59,924 bases of DNA from positions 1 through 59,924 of the forward strand of contig CANOCU010000017.1 of NCBI GenBank assembly GCA_947564645.1, given 5' to 3'. Both the position numbers and the translations under genes were made by a program. How positions within the stretch are numbered: position 1 is the first letter of the stretch; each line of letters begins with the position of its first letter. The DNA is from an uncultured Lachnospiraceae bacterium. GTDB lineage: Bacteria > Bacillota > Clostridia > Lachnospirales > Lachnospiraceae. A model generated the notes under the pieces. The model was not told the DNA's origin, searched no databases, and was given only the letters and a program-made list of their open reading frames with translations. Of the stretch, positions 1 through 7,646 are shown one piece after another.

Positions 1-48
1 AACGGACTCTGACTCCGTCATTTCAAGGTTCGAATCCTTGTAGCCCAG
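1..48 (+). tRNA. tRNA-Gln (CUG), 3' part only
   Basis: The window opens inside a tRNA gene. The anticodon stem ACGGA/TCCGT closes a seven-base loop whose middle bases read CTG. The T arm (CAAGG-TTCGAAT-CCTTG) and the 3' acceptor strand TAGCCCA plus discriminator G follow. Anticodon CUG and an acceptor that would pair with a TGGGCTA 5' end are typical of bacterial tRNA-Gln. No CCA is encoded. The 5' half lies outside the window. Confidence 0.9.
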
Positions 49-55
49 TGTAGAA

Positions 56-86
56 CCCCGGTAAGAATGACTTGCCGGGGTCTTTT
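56..86 (+). terminator. Rho-independent terminator after tRNA-Gln
   Basis: CCCCGGTAAG pairs with CTTGCCGGGG (one G-U pair) around a five-base loop and is followed by TCTTTT. It sits eight bases past the tRNA end. Confidence 0.85.
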
Positions 87-91
87 AATGT

Positions 92-532
92 TCAGAAAAA
101 AACAACACCCTTTTGCAGCATGATATTGGCATACAGCGCTTCTTCTCCGGTAGCGATGACAGCATAAGCGCTGCGTGCTTTCTCATAGAACGCAAAGCGT
201 TCTATTTCCCCGATGACTGCTTCTCCTCTTGGATCGGCGGCATTTACAATCTCGCGGTATCGATTCCAGATAGGCGTCTCTACCGGATCTCCTTTCATCA
301 CCTGCATTAGGTGAAAAGGCTTTTCTACATAAGTATCCAGGGGAAACAACTGCAGGATGGCTTCCAGGATCTCACAGGTTCCGTGCCCATCCATCCGTAT
401 TACAACAGCATCCTTACCGATACTCTCGGCCGGAAAATTACCGTCCGCAATGACGATCGTGTCGCTGTGTCCCATCTCGCAGAGCACCTTCAGAAGCTGT
501 GGCGATAGTATTTTCGGAATTCCTTTCAGCAT
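92..532 (-). CDS. FucU/RbsD family sugar mutarotase
   Basis: A 146-aa protein of the RbsD/FucU fold, which interconverts sugar anomers (ribopyranose/furanose or alpha/beta fucose) in the cytoplasm. The N-terminus MLKGIPKILSPQLLKVLCEMGHSD with the following IVIADGNFPAES is the family signature and holds the catalytic His; the C-terminal EEALYANIMLQKGV is also typical. The start at 532 is chosen because a purine-rich GGAAAGGAAAG site precedes it; upstream in-frame codons do not look like the family. It is the last gene of a three-gene minus-strand operon with an aldo/keto reductase and an alcohol dehydrogenase, so it probably prepares the anomer those enzymes use. Fucose rather than ribose is the likelier substrate from similarity, but this is inference. 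Confidence 0.88.
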   Translation of the reverse strand: MLKGIPKILSPQLLKVLCEMGHSDTIVIADGNFPAESIGKDAVVIRMDGHGTCEILEAILQLFPLDTYVEKPFHLMQVMKGDPVETPIWNRYREIVNAADPRGEAVIGEIERFAFYEKARSAYAVIATGEEALYANIMLQKGVVFF

Positions 533-564
533 AGATAATCTTCTTTCCTTTCCATAAGCTTTTG

Positions 565-1578
565 TTATTGGGTGATCGTTCCGTCCACATCCCAGAGGTC
601 TTCCCAGCTCTTGGAGCCCTCCCACAAAAAGACCTGTCCTTTGACCAGACGGCAGCCCTTGTCGTCCAGACGGATCGCTTCCATCTCATCATCTGTGAGC
701 GGGTCGCAGGTGACGCAATGCAGATTAGCAATATACTGTGGTTCCTTTACCGAAAAGGGAATCGGGATCTGTCCTCTCTGCACTGCCCATTTCAGGCAGA
801 TGACCGCAGGATGTACCTGATGCGCCCTGGCGGCAGCCGCCACGGAAGGCAGCTCTGTATCAGCAACATCTTCCGCTGTCCGGTCTCTTTCAGGACGGGA
901 AGGGGAACCGATCGGGCAATAGCCGATGGGGAGGATATTGTGTGTGACTGCATAATCAAATAGCTCCGGCTGCTGGAAGGACGGATGCAGTTCCATTTCC
1001 AGAGCGGCAGGTTTTATCCTGCATAAGGGCAGCACTGCTTTCAGCTTGGGGATAGTCATGTTACTCATTCCGATATATCGCACAAGTCCCATGTTCACCA
1101 GGGTTTCGCACTGATGCCATACCGACATAAATTCTTCTGTCGAAAACGGTCTGGAATCCGGATTCCTGGCATTTCCGCTGCATCCCGGCGCATGATAATT
1201 TGGGAAGGGCCAATGAACAAAGTACAGATCGATCTGAGAAAGTCCAAGATCGTTTAAGCTTTCTTTACAGGAAGCGATGACTTCCCCTTCTCCATGCCTG
1301 TCATTCCATACCTTGGAAGTGATAAAGAGTTCCTCCCGCGTTACGACGCCCTCCGCGAACACTCGTTGAAGAACCTGCCCGATCTGCGCTTCATTCTGAT
1401 ATACCGAGGCGCAGTCGATCAGGCGGTACCCATATTTGATCGCGCTGTACACTGCCTCTGAGACTACCTCTGCACCATATTTGTCCGATCCGAAAGTGCC
1501 AAGCCCCATACAGGGAATCTGTTCTCCGCCGGGCAATGTTCTCTTTGGGATCAAGGATTGTTCTATTTTCTGTTCCAT
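565..1578 (-). CDS. Aldo/keto reductase
   Basis: A 337-aa NAD(P)H-dependent aldo/keto reductase, a (beta/alpha)8 barrel acting on sugar or other carbonyls. The tetrad is visible: Asp in RLIDCASVY, the Tyr of the same block, Lys in FITSKVWND and His in LYFVHWPF. The N-terminal GGEQIPCMGLGTFG strand and the late KWAVQRGQIPIPFS segment fit the family. ATG 1578 is preferred because AGAGGACAAAGG precedes it; an in-frame start at 1605 would overlap the upstream gene. It lies 19 bases after the dehydrogenase and 32 before the mutarotase, so the three are almost certainly one transcript. The physiological substrate is unknown; an aldose or its lactone would fit the neighbours. Confidence 0.9.
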   Translation of the reverse strand: MEQKIEQSLIPKRTLPGGEQIPCMGLGTFGSDKYGAEVVSEAVYSAIKYGYRLIDCASVYQNEAQIGQVLQRVFAEGVVTREELFITSKVWNDRHGEGEVIASCKESLNDLGLSQIDLYFVHWPFPNYHAPGCSGNARNPDSRPFSTEEFMSVWHQCETLVNMGLVRYIGMSNMTIPKLKAVLPLCRIKPAALEMELHPSFQQPELFDYAVTHNILPIGYCPIGSPSRPERDRTAEDVADTELPSVAAAARAHQVHPAVICLKWAVQRGQIPIPFSVKEPQYIANLHCVTCDPLTDDEMEAIRLDDKGCRLVKGQVFLWEGSKSWEDLWDVDGTITQ

Positions 1579-1597
1579 ATGTTTTACCTTTGTCCTC

Positions 1598-2656
1598 TTA
1601 ATCAAATACTACAGCAACCTTACCGCACTGGCCGCCTGCCATAAGACTGTAGGCTTCTCCTGCTTTTTCCAATGGAAATTCATGCGTAATCAGATCCTCC
1701 GGATGAATGTTCCATCGTACCAGTCTCTCAACCAGTTCTTCCATCCGCCAGAGAGATGTGACCCAGGAACCATAAATAGTCTTCTGCCCGTGAATAATGT
1801 CCGGACTGGGATTGAAGCTGCATGTGCCGCCTTCTCCGACAAATGCGATTTTACCCCATTCTCTGGTGGCACGGATAGCGAGCTGCCTGCCGCCGTCGTT
1901 TGCCGATGCGTCGATAGCGCGCTCCACACCCTTGCCACCCGTGGCTGCCAGAATTTTATCCAAAGCGTCGTCTTCGGGTTTTACGACCAGATCTACCAGT
2001 CCAAGTTTCCTGGCAAGCGCAATCCTGTAATCGTTCATCTCCACGCCGATGAGCTTGTTGGCTCCCAGAGCTTTTGCAAGCATGAGCGCTGCAAGCCCGA
2101 CCGGTCCGAGTCCCGTCACCAGTACCGCATCGTTACCGCAGACACCGATCTTCTCGATCGCCTCATAGACTGTGCCGAATCCGCATGCCACTTGTGCGCC
2201 GTCTTTATAGGACAGTTCGTCGGGCAGAGCGATCAGATCTTTTTCATCTGCCAGAATATAGGGAGCCATACCGCCGTTCCTTTGCCAGCCATAGGCTTGT
2301 CTGAATCTGCTCTTACAGGAAATGTAATATCCCCGGCGACAGTCATTGCATACCCCGCAGCCCGAAATATGATAGACAATTACTCTGTCTCCCTTTTTGA
2401 AACGCTTTAACCCTTCGCCTTCTTCCACGATCTGACCGCAGGGCTCGTGTCCTGCCACCATGCCCGGTATATATCCCTCCGGTCCTTTTCCTGTATGCTC
2501 CCTGTAGATACAGCGGATATCGCTGCCGCAGATCGTGGTTGCCTTTGTCTGAATCACCACCTGTCCGTATCCCGGTTTCGGTATTTCAAAGTCCTTCAAT
2601 TCTACCGTGCTGTTTCCGGGCAGCACGGCTCCTTTCATCAACATTTTTGTCGCCAT
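1598..2656 (-). CDS. Zinc-binding alcohol dehydrogenase (MDR family)
   Basis: A 352-aa medium-chain dehydrogenase/reductase. The catalytic zinc ligand Cys is in TTICGSDIR, the His-Glu pair in AGHEPCG, and the structural zinc site is a Cys4 cluster, GCGVCNDC...C. The Rossmann motif GLGPVGLAALMLAKALGA sits near residue 180. Such enzymes oxidise polyols or sugars with NAD(P). ATG 2656 follows GGAGAGGTGATC; a GTG two codons upstream overlaps that ribosome binding site and is less likely. First gene of the minus-strand operon with the aldo/keto reductase and mutarotase, behind a perfect palindrome at 2675-2684. Together they suggest oxidation or isomerisation of a deoxy- or pentose sugar; the exact sugar cannot be read from sequence. 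Confidence 0.9.
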   Translation of the reverse strand: MATKMLMKGAVLPGNSTVELKDFEIPKPGYGQVVIQTKATTICGSDIRCIYREHTGKGPEGYIPGMVAGHEPCGQIVEEGEGLKRFKKGDRVIVYHISGCGVCNDCRRGYYISCKSRFRQAYGWQRNGGMAPYILADEKDLIALPDELSYKDGAQVACGFGTVYEAIEKIGVCGNDAVLVTGLGPVGLAALMLAKALGANKLIGVEMNDYRIALARKLGLVDLVVKPEDDALDKILAATGGKGVERAIDASANDGGRQLAIRATREWGKIAFVGEGGTCSFNPSPDIIHGQKTIYGSWVTSLWRMEELVERLVRWNIHPEDLITHEFPLEKAGEAYSLMAGGQCGKVAVVFD

Positions 2657-2674
2657 GATCACCTCTCCTTTCCA

Positions 2675-2684
2675 GAAACGTTTC
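2675..2684. promoter_or_regulatory. Candidate LacI/GalR-type operator
   Basis: The perfect 10-bp palindrome GAAACGTTTC lies just upstream of the ribosome binding site of the alcohol dehydrogenase. AAACGTTT-type centres are usual for LacI/GalR family operators. No LacI regulator is encoded nearby, so the cognate protein would be elsewhere. Confidence 0.5.
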
Positions 2685-2812
2685 GTTTTGCTGCCGTAAT
2701 TTCAGTATACGCTTTTCTTCTTCCGATACCAGATTGGAACATGTCAATTTACACTAAAAAGTGTCGTGTTTTTATAGAATATTTTAGAATTTGCCCGTCT
2801 TCCATCTTGTGA

Positions 2813-2841
2813 TTGTCTTTTGGGTGGGGAAGAAGTATAAT
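2813..2841 (+). promoter_or_regulatory. Probable sigma-A promoter of the GH31 gene
   Basis: A perfect TATAAT at 2836-2841 has TTGTCT seventeen bases upstream. The start codon of the GH31 gene is about 60 bases downstream. Confidence 0.55.
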
Positions 2842-2904
2842 GTAAAGAATGATCTTTTCAAAAGGGGTAATCGGCAGGGGAGATGTTCTGATAAGGAGGT
2901 AATC

Positions 2905-5316
2905 ATGCTGGAAGCAGCACCCGCAAAGAAGCGGATGATTCACAACGTATATAAAGAAGGAAACGCCCTGTATCTGGAGCAGGAGGCGGGCATTTTGCGC
3001 ATCCTTCCCCAGGAGGCAGGTATTCTGCGTGTTTCTTATACGGAAAATGGAAGGTTTGGCCAGGATCAGGGGAGGGAGATCTGCGATCTGTCTGTTTCCT
3101 GCGACTGGGACTGGCAGGAGACGGAGGGAGAGATCCTGATTGAGACCGGATATCTTCTGGCGTCTGTCAACAGGCTGACAGGATCTGTTACATACCGGAA
3201 AAAAGATGGTTCTTTGCTTCTGGCGGAGCGGAAGAGGGAAAGCCATGTGTTGGAGGAATTTGATTCCTGTCGTATGGTGATCAACGAAAACACAAGGATT
3301 GAGGAAGTTAAGACCCCGGATGGCATCAAGCGCCGGATTCGGGAGGCCGATAAGGTATTTGACCGTAAATTGTACCATACCAGACTGCATCTTTCCTTTG
3401 AGGAAGAAGAGAGGCTGTTTGGCTTAGGACAGGCAGAGGAGGGTGTATGGAATCTGCGGGGGACTGTCCAGTATCTGCATCAGGCGAATCTGAAGATCGC
3501 GCTTCCGGTGCTTTTGTCGGATAAGGGCTGGGGGATTCTTTCCTCCACGCAAAGTCCGGCTGTTTTCAGTGACACCGCCTACGGTTCTTATCTGTATACG
3601 GAAGCGGATGAATATTTGGATTATTATTTTATGGCAGGGGAGGATCTGCATCAGGTGACGGCGGGGATCCGCCGCCTGACGGGAAAAGCAGCCATGCTGC
3701 CCAGATGGGCCTTCGGTTATATCCAGTCCCAGGAACGTTATGAGAATGCGCAGGAGCTTCTGGATACGGCAGACCGGTTCCGGCAAAGTCATATCGGTCT
3801 GGATGCGCTGGTTCTGGATTGGATGAGCTGGGAGGGGGATTTGTGGGGACAGAAATCTTTTGACGCAAAGCGTTTCCCGGATCCCTCCGGTATGATAAGG
3901 AAGCTGCATGAAAAGGATGTGCATTTCATGCTTTCCATCTGGCCCAATATGAGTGAGCGGTGTGATAATTATCAGGAGTTTCTGGACCGGGGGCTGCTTC
4001 TGCCTGCCAGCGAAATCTACAATGCTTTCAGCGAGGAAGGCAGGAAGCTTTACTGGGAACAGGCTGACAGAGGGCTGTTTTGCCATGGTGTGGATGCATG
4101 GTGGTGTGATTCCAGCGAGCCGGTGACGCCAGAGTGGGGCAGGCCTGTAAAGCCAGAGCCGGGAGAGATGTATCGTGAGTTCGTGGAGACGGCGGGAAGA
4201 TATATGCCGCCGGAGCAGTCCAACGCTTATGGACTTTATCATGCGAGGGCAGTCTATGAGGGGCAGCGGAGCCGTACAGCAAGGAAGCGGGTAACGAATC
4301 TGACCAGGAATGGTTATCTGGGCAGTCAGAAGTATGGAACGATTCTGTGGTCCGGTGATACTTGTGCGCGCTGGGAGACACTGCGTCGTCAGACTGTAGC
4401 AGGTTTACAGTTCAGCGCTTCCGGTCTGCCCTACTGGACACTGGATATTGGCGCCTTCTTTGTGAAGAAGGGTACGCCCTGGTTCTGGGATGGTGAATTT
4501 GAGGATGGAAATGAGGATCCTGGTTACAGGGAGCTGTATACCAGATGGTTTCAGTACGGTGCATTTTTACCGATTTTCCGCAGCCATGGTACAGATTGTC
4601 GCAGGGAGCCATGGAATTTCGGCGGGGAGGGAGAGCCTTTTTATGAGGCGATCCTGGCGGCCATTCGATTGAGATACCGCCTGCTTCCATATATTTATTC
4701 TTTGGCAGGAAGCGTGTGGAAAGAGGACGCGACGATGATGCGGCCGCTGGTATTTGATTTTCCTCATGACAGACGGGCGGCTGATGTGGCGTACGAGTAT
4801 ATGTTTGGCTCTTTTCTTCTGATCTGTCCGGTGACGGAACCTATGTATTATCTGCCGGGCGGTATTCCGGTGGAGCATGTGGAAAAGACAAGAAAAGTCT
4901 ACCTGCCGGAAGGAACACAGTGGTATGATCTGCGGGATGGGAAGAAATATGAGGGTGGTCAGGAAATCAATGCTTTGGCCGGTATCGACAGCATTCCCGT
5001 GTATGTGCGCGCAGGTTCGATCCTGCCTGTGGCGGAAGAAGGAGAGTGGGCGTCTCAGGCTGCGGCGGGCAGGGTGACGTTGCAGATCTATCCTGGCGCG
5101 GACGGACAATTTACTTTATATGAGGATGAGGGGGACGGATATGGATACGAGCAGGGAGAATACTGCCTGACGCATATCACTTACCGGGATGCAGACGGGA
5201 GTGTGAGCTGGGAGACAGAATATTGCGGCCGGGTCGTCTGCGCGCAGGAGCTTCCCGTGTGGTCGAAGGCTGGAGCGTTGGAAGTGAAGATAATAAATCC
5301 GCAGCAAGGCGCTTGA
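2905..5316 (+). CDS. GH31 family alpha-glycosidase
   Basis: An 803-aa cytoplasmic retaining glycosidase (no signal peptide) of family GH31, the family of alpha-glucosidases and alpha-xylosidases. The catalytic nucleophile is Asp402 in AWWCDSSEP and the acid/base is Asp485 in LWSGDT. ALVLDWMSWEGDLWG is the strand entering the active site. The N-terminal beta-sandwich spans about residues 1-240 and C-terminal beta domains follow the barrel from about 600 (PVYVRAGSILP is a typical element). ATG 2905 follows AAGGAGGTAATC exactly; the frame is open upstream but has no other good site. It stands alone behind its own promoter, divergent from the dehydrogenase operon. Specificity (glucoside or xyloside) is not decided by the motifs. 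Confidence 0.93.
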   Translation: MLEAAPAKKRMIHNVYKEGNALYLEQEAGILRILPQEAGILRVSYTENGRFGQDQGREICDLSVSCDWDWQETEGEILIETGYLLASVNRLTGSVTYRKKDGSLLLAERKRESHVLEEFDSCRMVINENTRIEEVKTPDGIKRRIREADKVFDRKLYHTRLHLSFEEEERLFGLGQAEEGVWNLRGTVQYLHQANLKIALPVLLSDKGWGILSSTQSPAVFSDTAYGSYLYTEADEYLDYYFMAGEDLHQVTAGIRRLTGKAAMLPRWAFGYIQSQERYENAQELLDTADRFRQSHIGLDALVLDWMSWEGDLWGQKSFDAKRFPDPSGMIRKLHEKDVHFMLSIWPNMSERCDNYQEFLDRGLLLPASEIYNAFSEEGRKLYWEQADRGLFCHGVDAWWCDSSEPVTPEWGRPVKPEPGEMYREFVETAGRYMPPEQSNAYGLYHARAVYEGQRSRTARKRVTNLTRNGYLGSQKYGTILWSGDTCARWETLRRQTVAGLQFSASGLPYWTLDIGAFFVKKGTPWFWDGEFEDGNEDPGYRELYTRWFQYGAFLPIFRSHGTDCRREPWNFGGEGEPFYEAILAAIRLRYRLLPYIYSLAGSVWKEDATMMRPLVFDFPHDRRAADVAYEYMFGSFLLICPVTEPMYYLPGGIPVEHVEKTRKVYLPEGTQWYDLRDGKKYEGGQEINALAGIDSIPVYVRAGSILPVAEEGEWASQAAAGRVTLQIYPGADGQFTLYEDEGDGYGYEQGEYCLTHITYRDADGSVSWETEYCGRVVCAQELPVWSKAGALEVKIINPQQGA

Positions 5317-5336
5317 GGAAGAGAAGAGTGGGAAAG

Positions 5337-5371
5337 CAGTAACTATGAAGCCGAAGGCTGAATAGTTACTG
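5337..5371. repeat. Long intergenic hairpin (REP-like)
   Basis: CAGTAACTAT at 5337-5346 pairs perfectly with ATAGTTACTG at 5362-5371. Inside, a GA/GA tandem mismatch leads to a second stem AGCC/GGCT with loop GAA. There is no U tract, and the hairpin sits between a gene end and a ribosome binding site. It resembles dispersed intergenic palindromes known from Clostridia, but no second copy was found in this window. Confidence 0.6.
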
Positions 5372-5389
5372 GAAAGGTGATAAAAGACG

Positions 5390-6097
5390 ATGTATACATT
5401 TGACAGCAGAGTAAGATACAGTGAGGTGGGCATTGACGGTAATATGACGCTGATCGCGCTTCTGGACTATTTCCAGGACTGCTCCACGTTTCATTCGGAG
5501 GATATCGGGTTGGGCACGGATTATCTGCGGGAATTGAACCAGGTGTGGATGCTGTCCGCGTGGCAGATCTGCGTCAACAGGTATCCGCATCTGTGTGAGC
5601 GGATCGTGATCGGAACGGCACCCTATGAGTTTAAGGGGTTCGTCGGCTATCGTAATTTTGAGATGAAGACCGCGGAGGGGGAAGTACTCGCTTATGCCAA
5701 TTCCATCTGGAGTCTGATGGATATGGATAAGATGGCGCCGGCGAAGCCCAGCGAGAAGATGCTGGCGGGTTATGTGCTGGAGGAAAAGTACCCAATGGAG
5801 TACGCACCGCGCAAGATCCGCGTGCCGGCAGAGGGCAGGCCCATGGAGCCTTTTGCGGTGAAGGAGCATCATCTGGACACGAACAATCATGTCAATAACG
5901 GGCAGTATGTGCGGATGGCGATGGAATATGTCCCGAAGGACTTATACGTGAAGCAGCTGCGGGTGGAGTATAAGAGTCAGGCGATGCTGGGGGACAGGAT
6001 CTGCCCGGTGGTGTCGGCGGATGAAGACAGCGGGCAGTACATCGTGTCATTGAATAAGGAAGACGGCAGGCCGTACAGTATTGTGGAGCTGAGGTGA
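5390..6097 (+). CDS. Acyl-ACP thioesterase
   Basis: A 235-aa double hot-dog thioesterase of the FatA/FatB type that hydrolyses acyl-ACP to free fatty acid in the cytoplasm. The N-terminal hot-dog contains VRYSEVGIDGNMTLIALLDYFQD; the second contains HHLDTNNHVNNGQYVRMAMEY, where the Asn-His pair (NNHVNNG) is the active-site block of the family. YANSIWSLMDMD is another typical strand. ATG 5390 follows GAAAGGTGATAA. It may share a transcript with cvfB, which starts about 100 bases later. In Clostridia these proteins are common single genes thought to tune fatty-acid chain release; the preferred chain length cannot be inferred. Confidence 0.92.
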   Translation: MYTFDSRVRYSEVGIDGNMTLIALLDYFQDCSTFHSEDIGLGTDYLRELNQVWMLSAWQICVNRYPHLCERIVIGTAPYEFKGFVGYRNFEMKTAEGEVLAYANSIWSLMDMDKMAPAKPSEKMLAGYVLEEKYPMEYAPRKIRVPAEGRPMEPFAVKEHHLDTNNHVNNGQYVRMAMEYVPKDLYVKQLRVEYKSQAMLGDRICPVVSADEDSGQYIVSLNKEDGRPYSIVELR

Positions 6098-6195
6098 CGG
6101 TGCAGCCAGGGCGGCCCGTCTGCGTTTGCGGACAATAAGTCCGGCGGCGCTCTGAGCCGTTATGCACTGAGCGGCAGGAAGAAAGAGAGGAACTT

Positions 6196-7029
6196 ATGAT
6201 TAGACTGGGAGAGATCCAGACGTTACGGATATTGAAAAGAGTGGACTTCGGCGTCTATCTCTGGGATGGGGAAGACAGGGAGGAGCGGGTGCTGCTTCCG
6301 AAGAAGCAGGTGCCGGAAGGGGCGCAGAGCGGCGATGAGGTGGAGGTATTCATCTACCGGGATTCCAGGGACCGCCTGATCGCGACCACCGCAAGGCCGA
6401 AGGTCACGCTCCACAATGTCGCACGTCTGAGCGTAGCGCAGGTGGGGAAGATCGGCGCTTTTCTGGACTGGGGTCTGGAGAAGGAGCTGCTGCTTCCCTT
6501 TAAGGAACAGACGAGGAAAGTATCTGCCGGAGAGGAATGCCTGGCGGCGCTCTACATAGACAAGAGCAGCCGGCTGTGCGCCACCATGAATGTGTATCCG
6601 TATCTGTCCACGGACAGCCCCTATCGGAAGGATGACAGAGTCAGGGGGACGGTCTATGAGATCAGCAGGAACTTTGGCGCTTTTGTGGCGGTGGATGACC
6701 GGTATTCGGGACTGATTCCCCAGAGGGAGCTGTATGGCGCGGTGCAGATCGGGGATGTGATCGAGGCCCGTGTCACGGAAGTGAAGGAGGACGGTAAGCT
6801 GGATCTGAGCATTCGTGAGAAGGCTTATCTGCAGATTGAGAAGGATGCGCGCAGGGTGTTGGAGATCATAGAGAGCTTTGACGGCGCGCTGCCGTTTACG
6901 GATAAAGCTTCGCCGGAGGTGATCAGACGGGAGACGCAGATGAGCAAGAACGAGTTCAAAAGAGCGGTCGGCCACCTGCTGAAAGAAGGCATGATCCAGA
7001 TCACGGAACGCGCGATCCGGCTAAAGTAG
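6196..7029 (+). CDS. cvfB: CvfB-type S1 RNA-binding protein
   Basis: A 277-aa protein with three S1-like beta-barrels followed by a C-terminal winged helix, the architecture of CvfB, an RNA-binding regulator of virulence and metabolism genes in Firmicutes. The repeats are seen at about residues 3-60 (LGEIQTLRILKRVDFGVYL), 70-130 (VAQVGKIGAFLDWGLEKELLLPF) and 145-210 (DRVRGTVYEISRNFGAFVAVD). The winged helix is KNEFKRAVGHLLKEGMIQI. ATG 6196 follows AGAGAGGAACTT. Length and domain order match CvfB of Staphylococcus and Bacillus (YitL). RNA targets are unknown. Confidence 0.92.
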   Translation: MIRLGEIQTLRILKRVDFGVYLWDGEDREERVLLPKKQVPEGAQSGDEVEVFIYRDSRDRLIATTARPKVTLHNVARLSVAQVGKIGAFLDWGLEKELLLPFKEQTRKVSAGEECLAALYIDKSSRLCATMNVYPYLSTDSPYRKDDRVRGTVYEISRNFGAFVAVDDRYSGLIPQRELYGAVQIGDVIEARVTEVKEDGKLDLSIREKAYLQIEKDARRVLEIIESFDGALPFTDKASPEVIRRETQMSKNEFKRAVGHLLKEGMIQITERAIRLK

Positions 7030-7049
7030 GGCAGTTACCGCCTTTATAA

Positions 7050-7120
7050 AATCCCATCTATGACTGCGTCCTGACGGGAATGAGTAGTGTTCCGTACCGG
7101 AAATCAGTGTGGATGGGATT
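7050..7120 (+). terminator. Long inverted repeat after cvfB, possible terminator
   Basis: AATCCCATC at 7050-7058 is complementary to GATGGGATT at 7112-7120, and a smaller TTCC/GGAA hairpin lies in the loop. CTATTTTG follows. The long loop and short U tract make termination uncertain. Confidence 0.35.
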
Positions 7121-7172
7121 CTATTTTGATATAGGAAATTTTCGGCTTTACGAGTTCGCGAAGCAGATCTCA

Positions 7173-7364
7173 CTATATCCGGATATCGATGTTGGCGCCG
7201 AGATTGGGATTGACAGACAGCTCCATACCGGCGGTGTCCATCATTTCCGTGATCTGGTCACCCATGGAAGAAACCTGATCCAGCGATTTACTAAGCATCG
7301 CAACGCCGTAAGCGCTTTGTGTATTTACCGTTGCCATTGCGATCGATAATGCTGCTATATCCAT
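7173..7364 (-). CDS. YjfB-family putative motility protein
   Basis: A 63-aa protein of the YjfB family, small proteins annotated as putative motility proteins because the Bacillus member belongs to the sigma-D regulon. Visible features: MDIAALSIAMATVNTQSAYGVAMLSKSLD, a long amphipathic helix, then a hydrophilic tail ending NPNLGANIDIRI. ATG 7364 is preceded by GGAGGTGATGTC, one of the strongest ribosome binding sites in the window. A sigma-D-like promoter lies directly upstream. It is a single gene on the opposite strand from its neighbours. Biochemical function is unknown; link to flagellar motility is by regulation only. Confidence 0.8.
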   Translation of the reverse strand: MDIAALSIAMATVNTQSAYGVAMLSKSLDQVSSMGDQITEMMDTAGMELSVNPNLGANIDIRI

Positions 7365-7384
7365 GACATCACCTCCTGTAGTAT

Positions 7385-7412
7385 ATATCGTTTTTCGAGG
7401 GAGATTTCTTTA
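7385..7412 (-). promoter_or_regulatory. Sigma-D (FliA)-like promoter of the yjfB gene
   Basis: Read on the minus strand, TAAA (7412-7409) and AACGATAT (7392-7385) are separated by 16 bases, close to the flagellar sigma consensus TAAA-N15-GCCGATAT. The predicted start leaves a leader of about 15 bases containing the GGAGG site. Confidence 0.55.
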
Positions 7413-7646
7413 TTGTTTTATCAAATGTTTTCTGTTTCTCAGTTCACTTTCCGTCTTTGTGTAAAATGTCTAAACATGAAAAACAGGAAAATAATTCCTT
7501 TTCTTTATAAAATACACAAAAAATTCATGAATGGTGGTAGATTTTTTTGTAAATATCAATTAAAATGGAATCTGGATGTTCTATTTTGATGAAATCCGAT
7601 GGTTCATATTTGTGTAATTTGCTTAAAGAATGATAAGAGGTGGGGT

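Noticed and set aside
2398-2412. cre-like TGAAACGCTTTAA
   Set aside because: It lies well inside the alcohol dehydrogenase coding region and is explained by the conserved protein sequence there.
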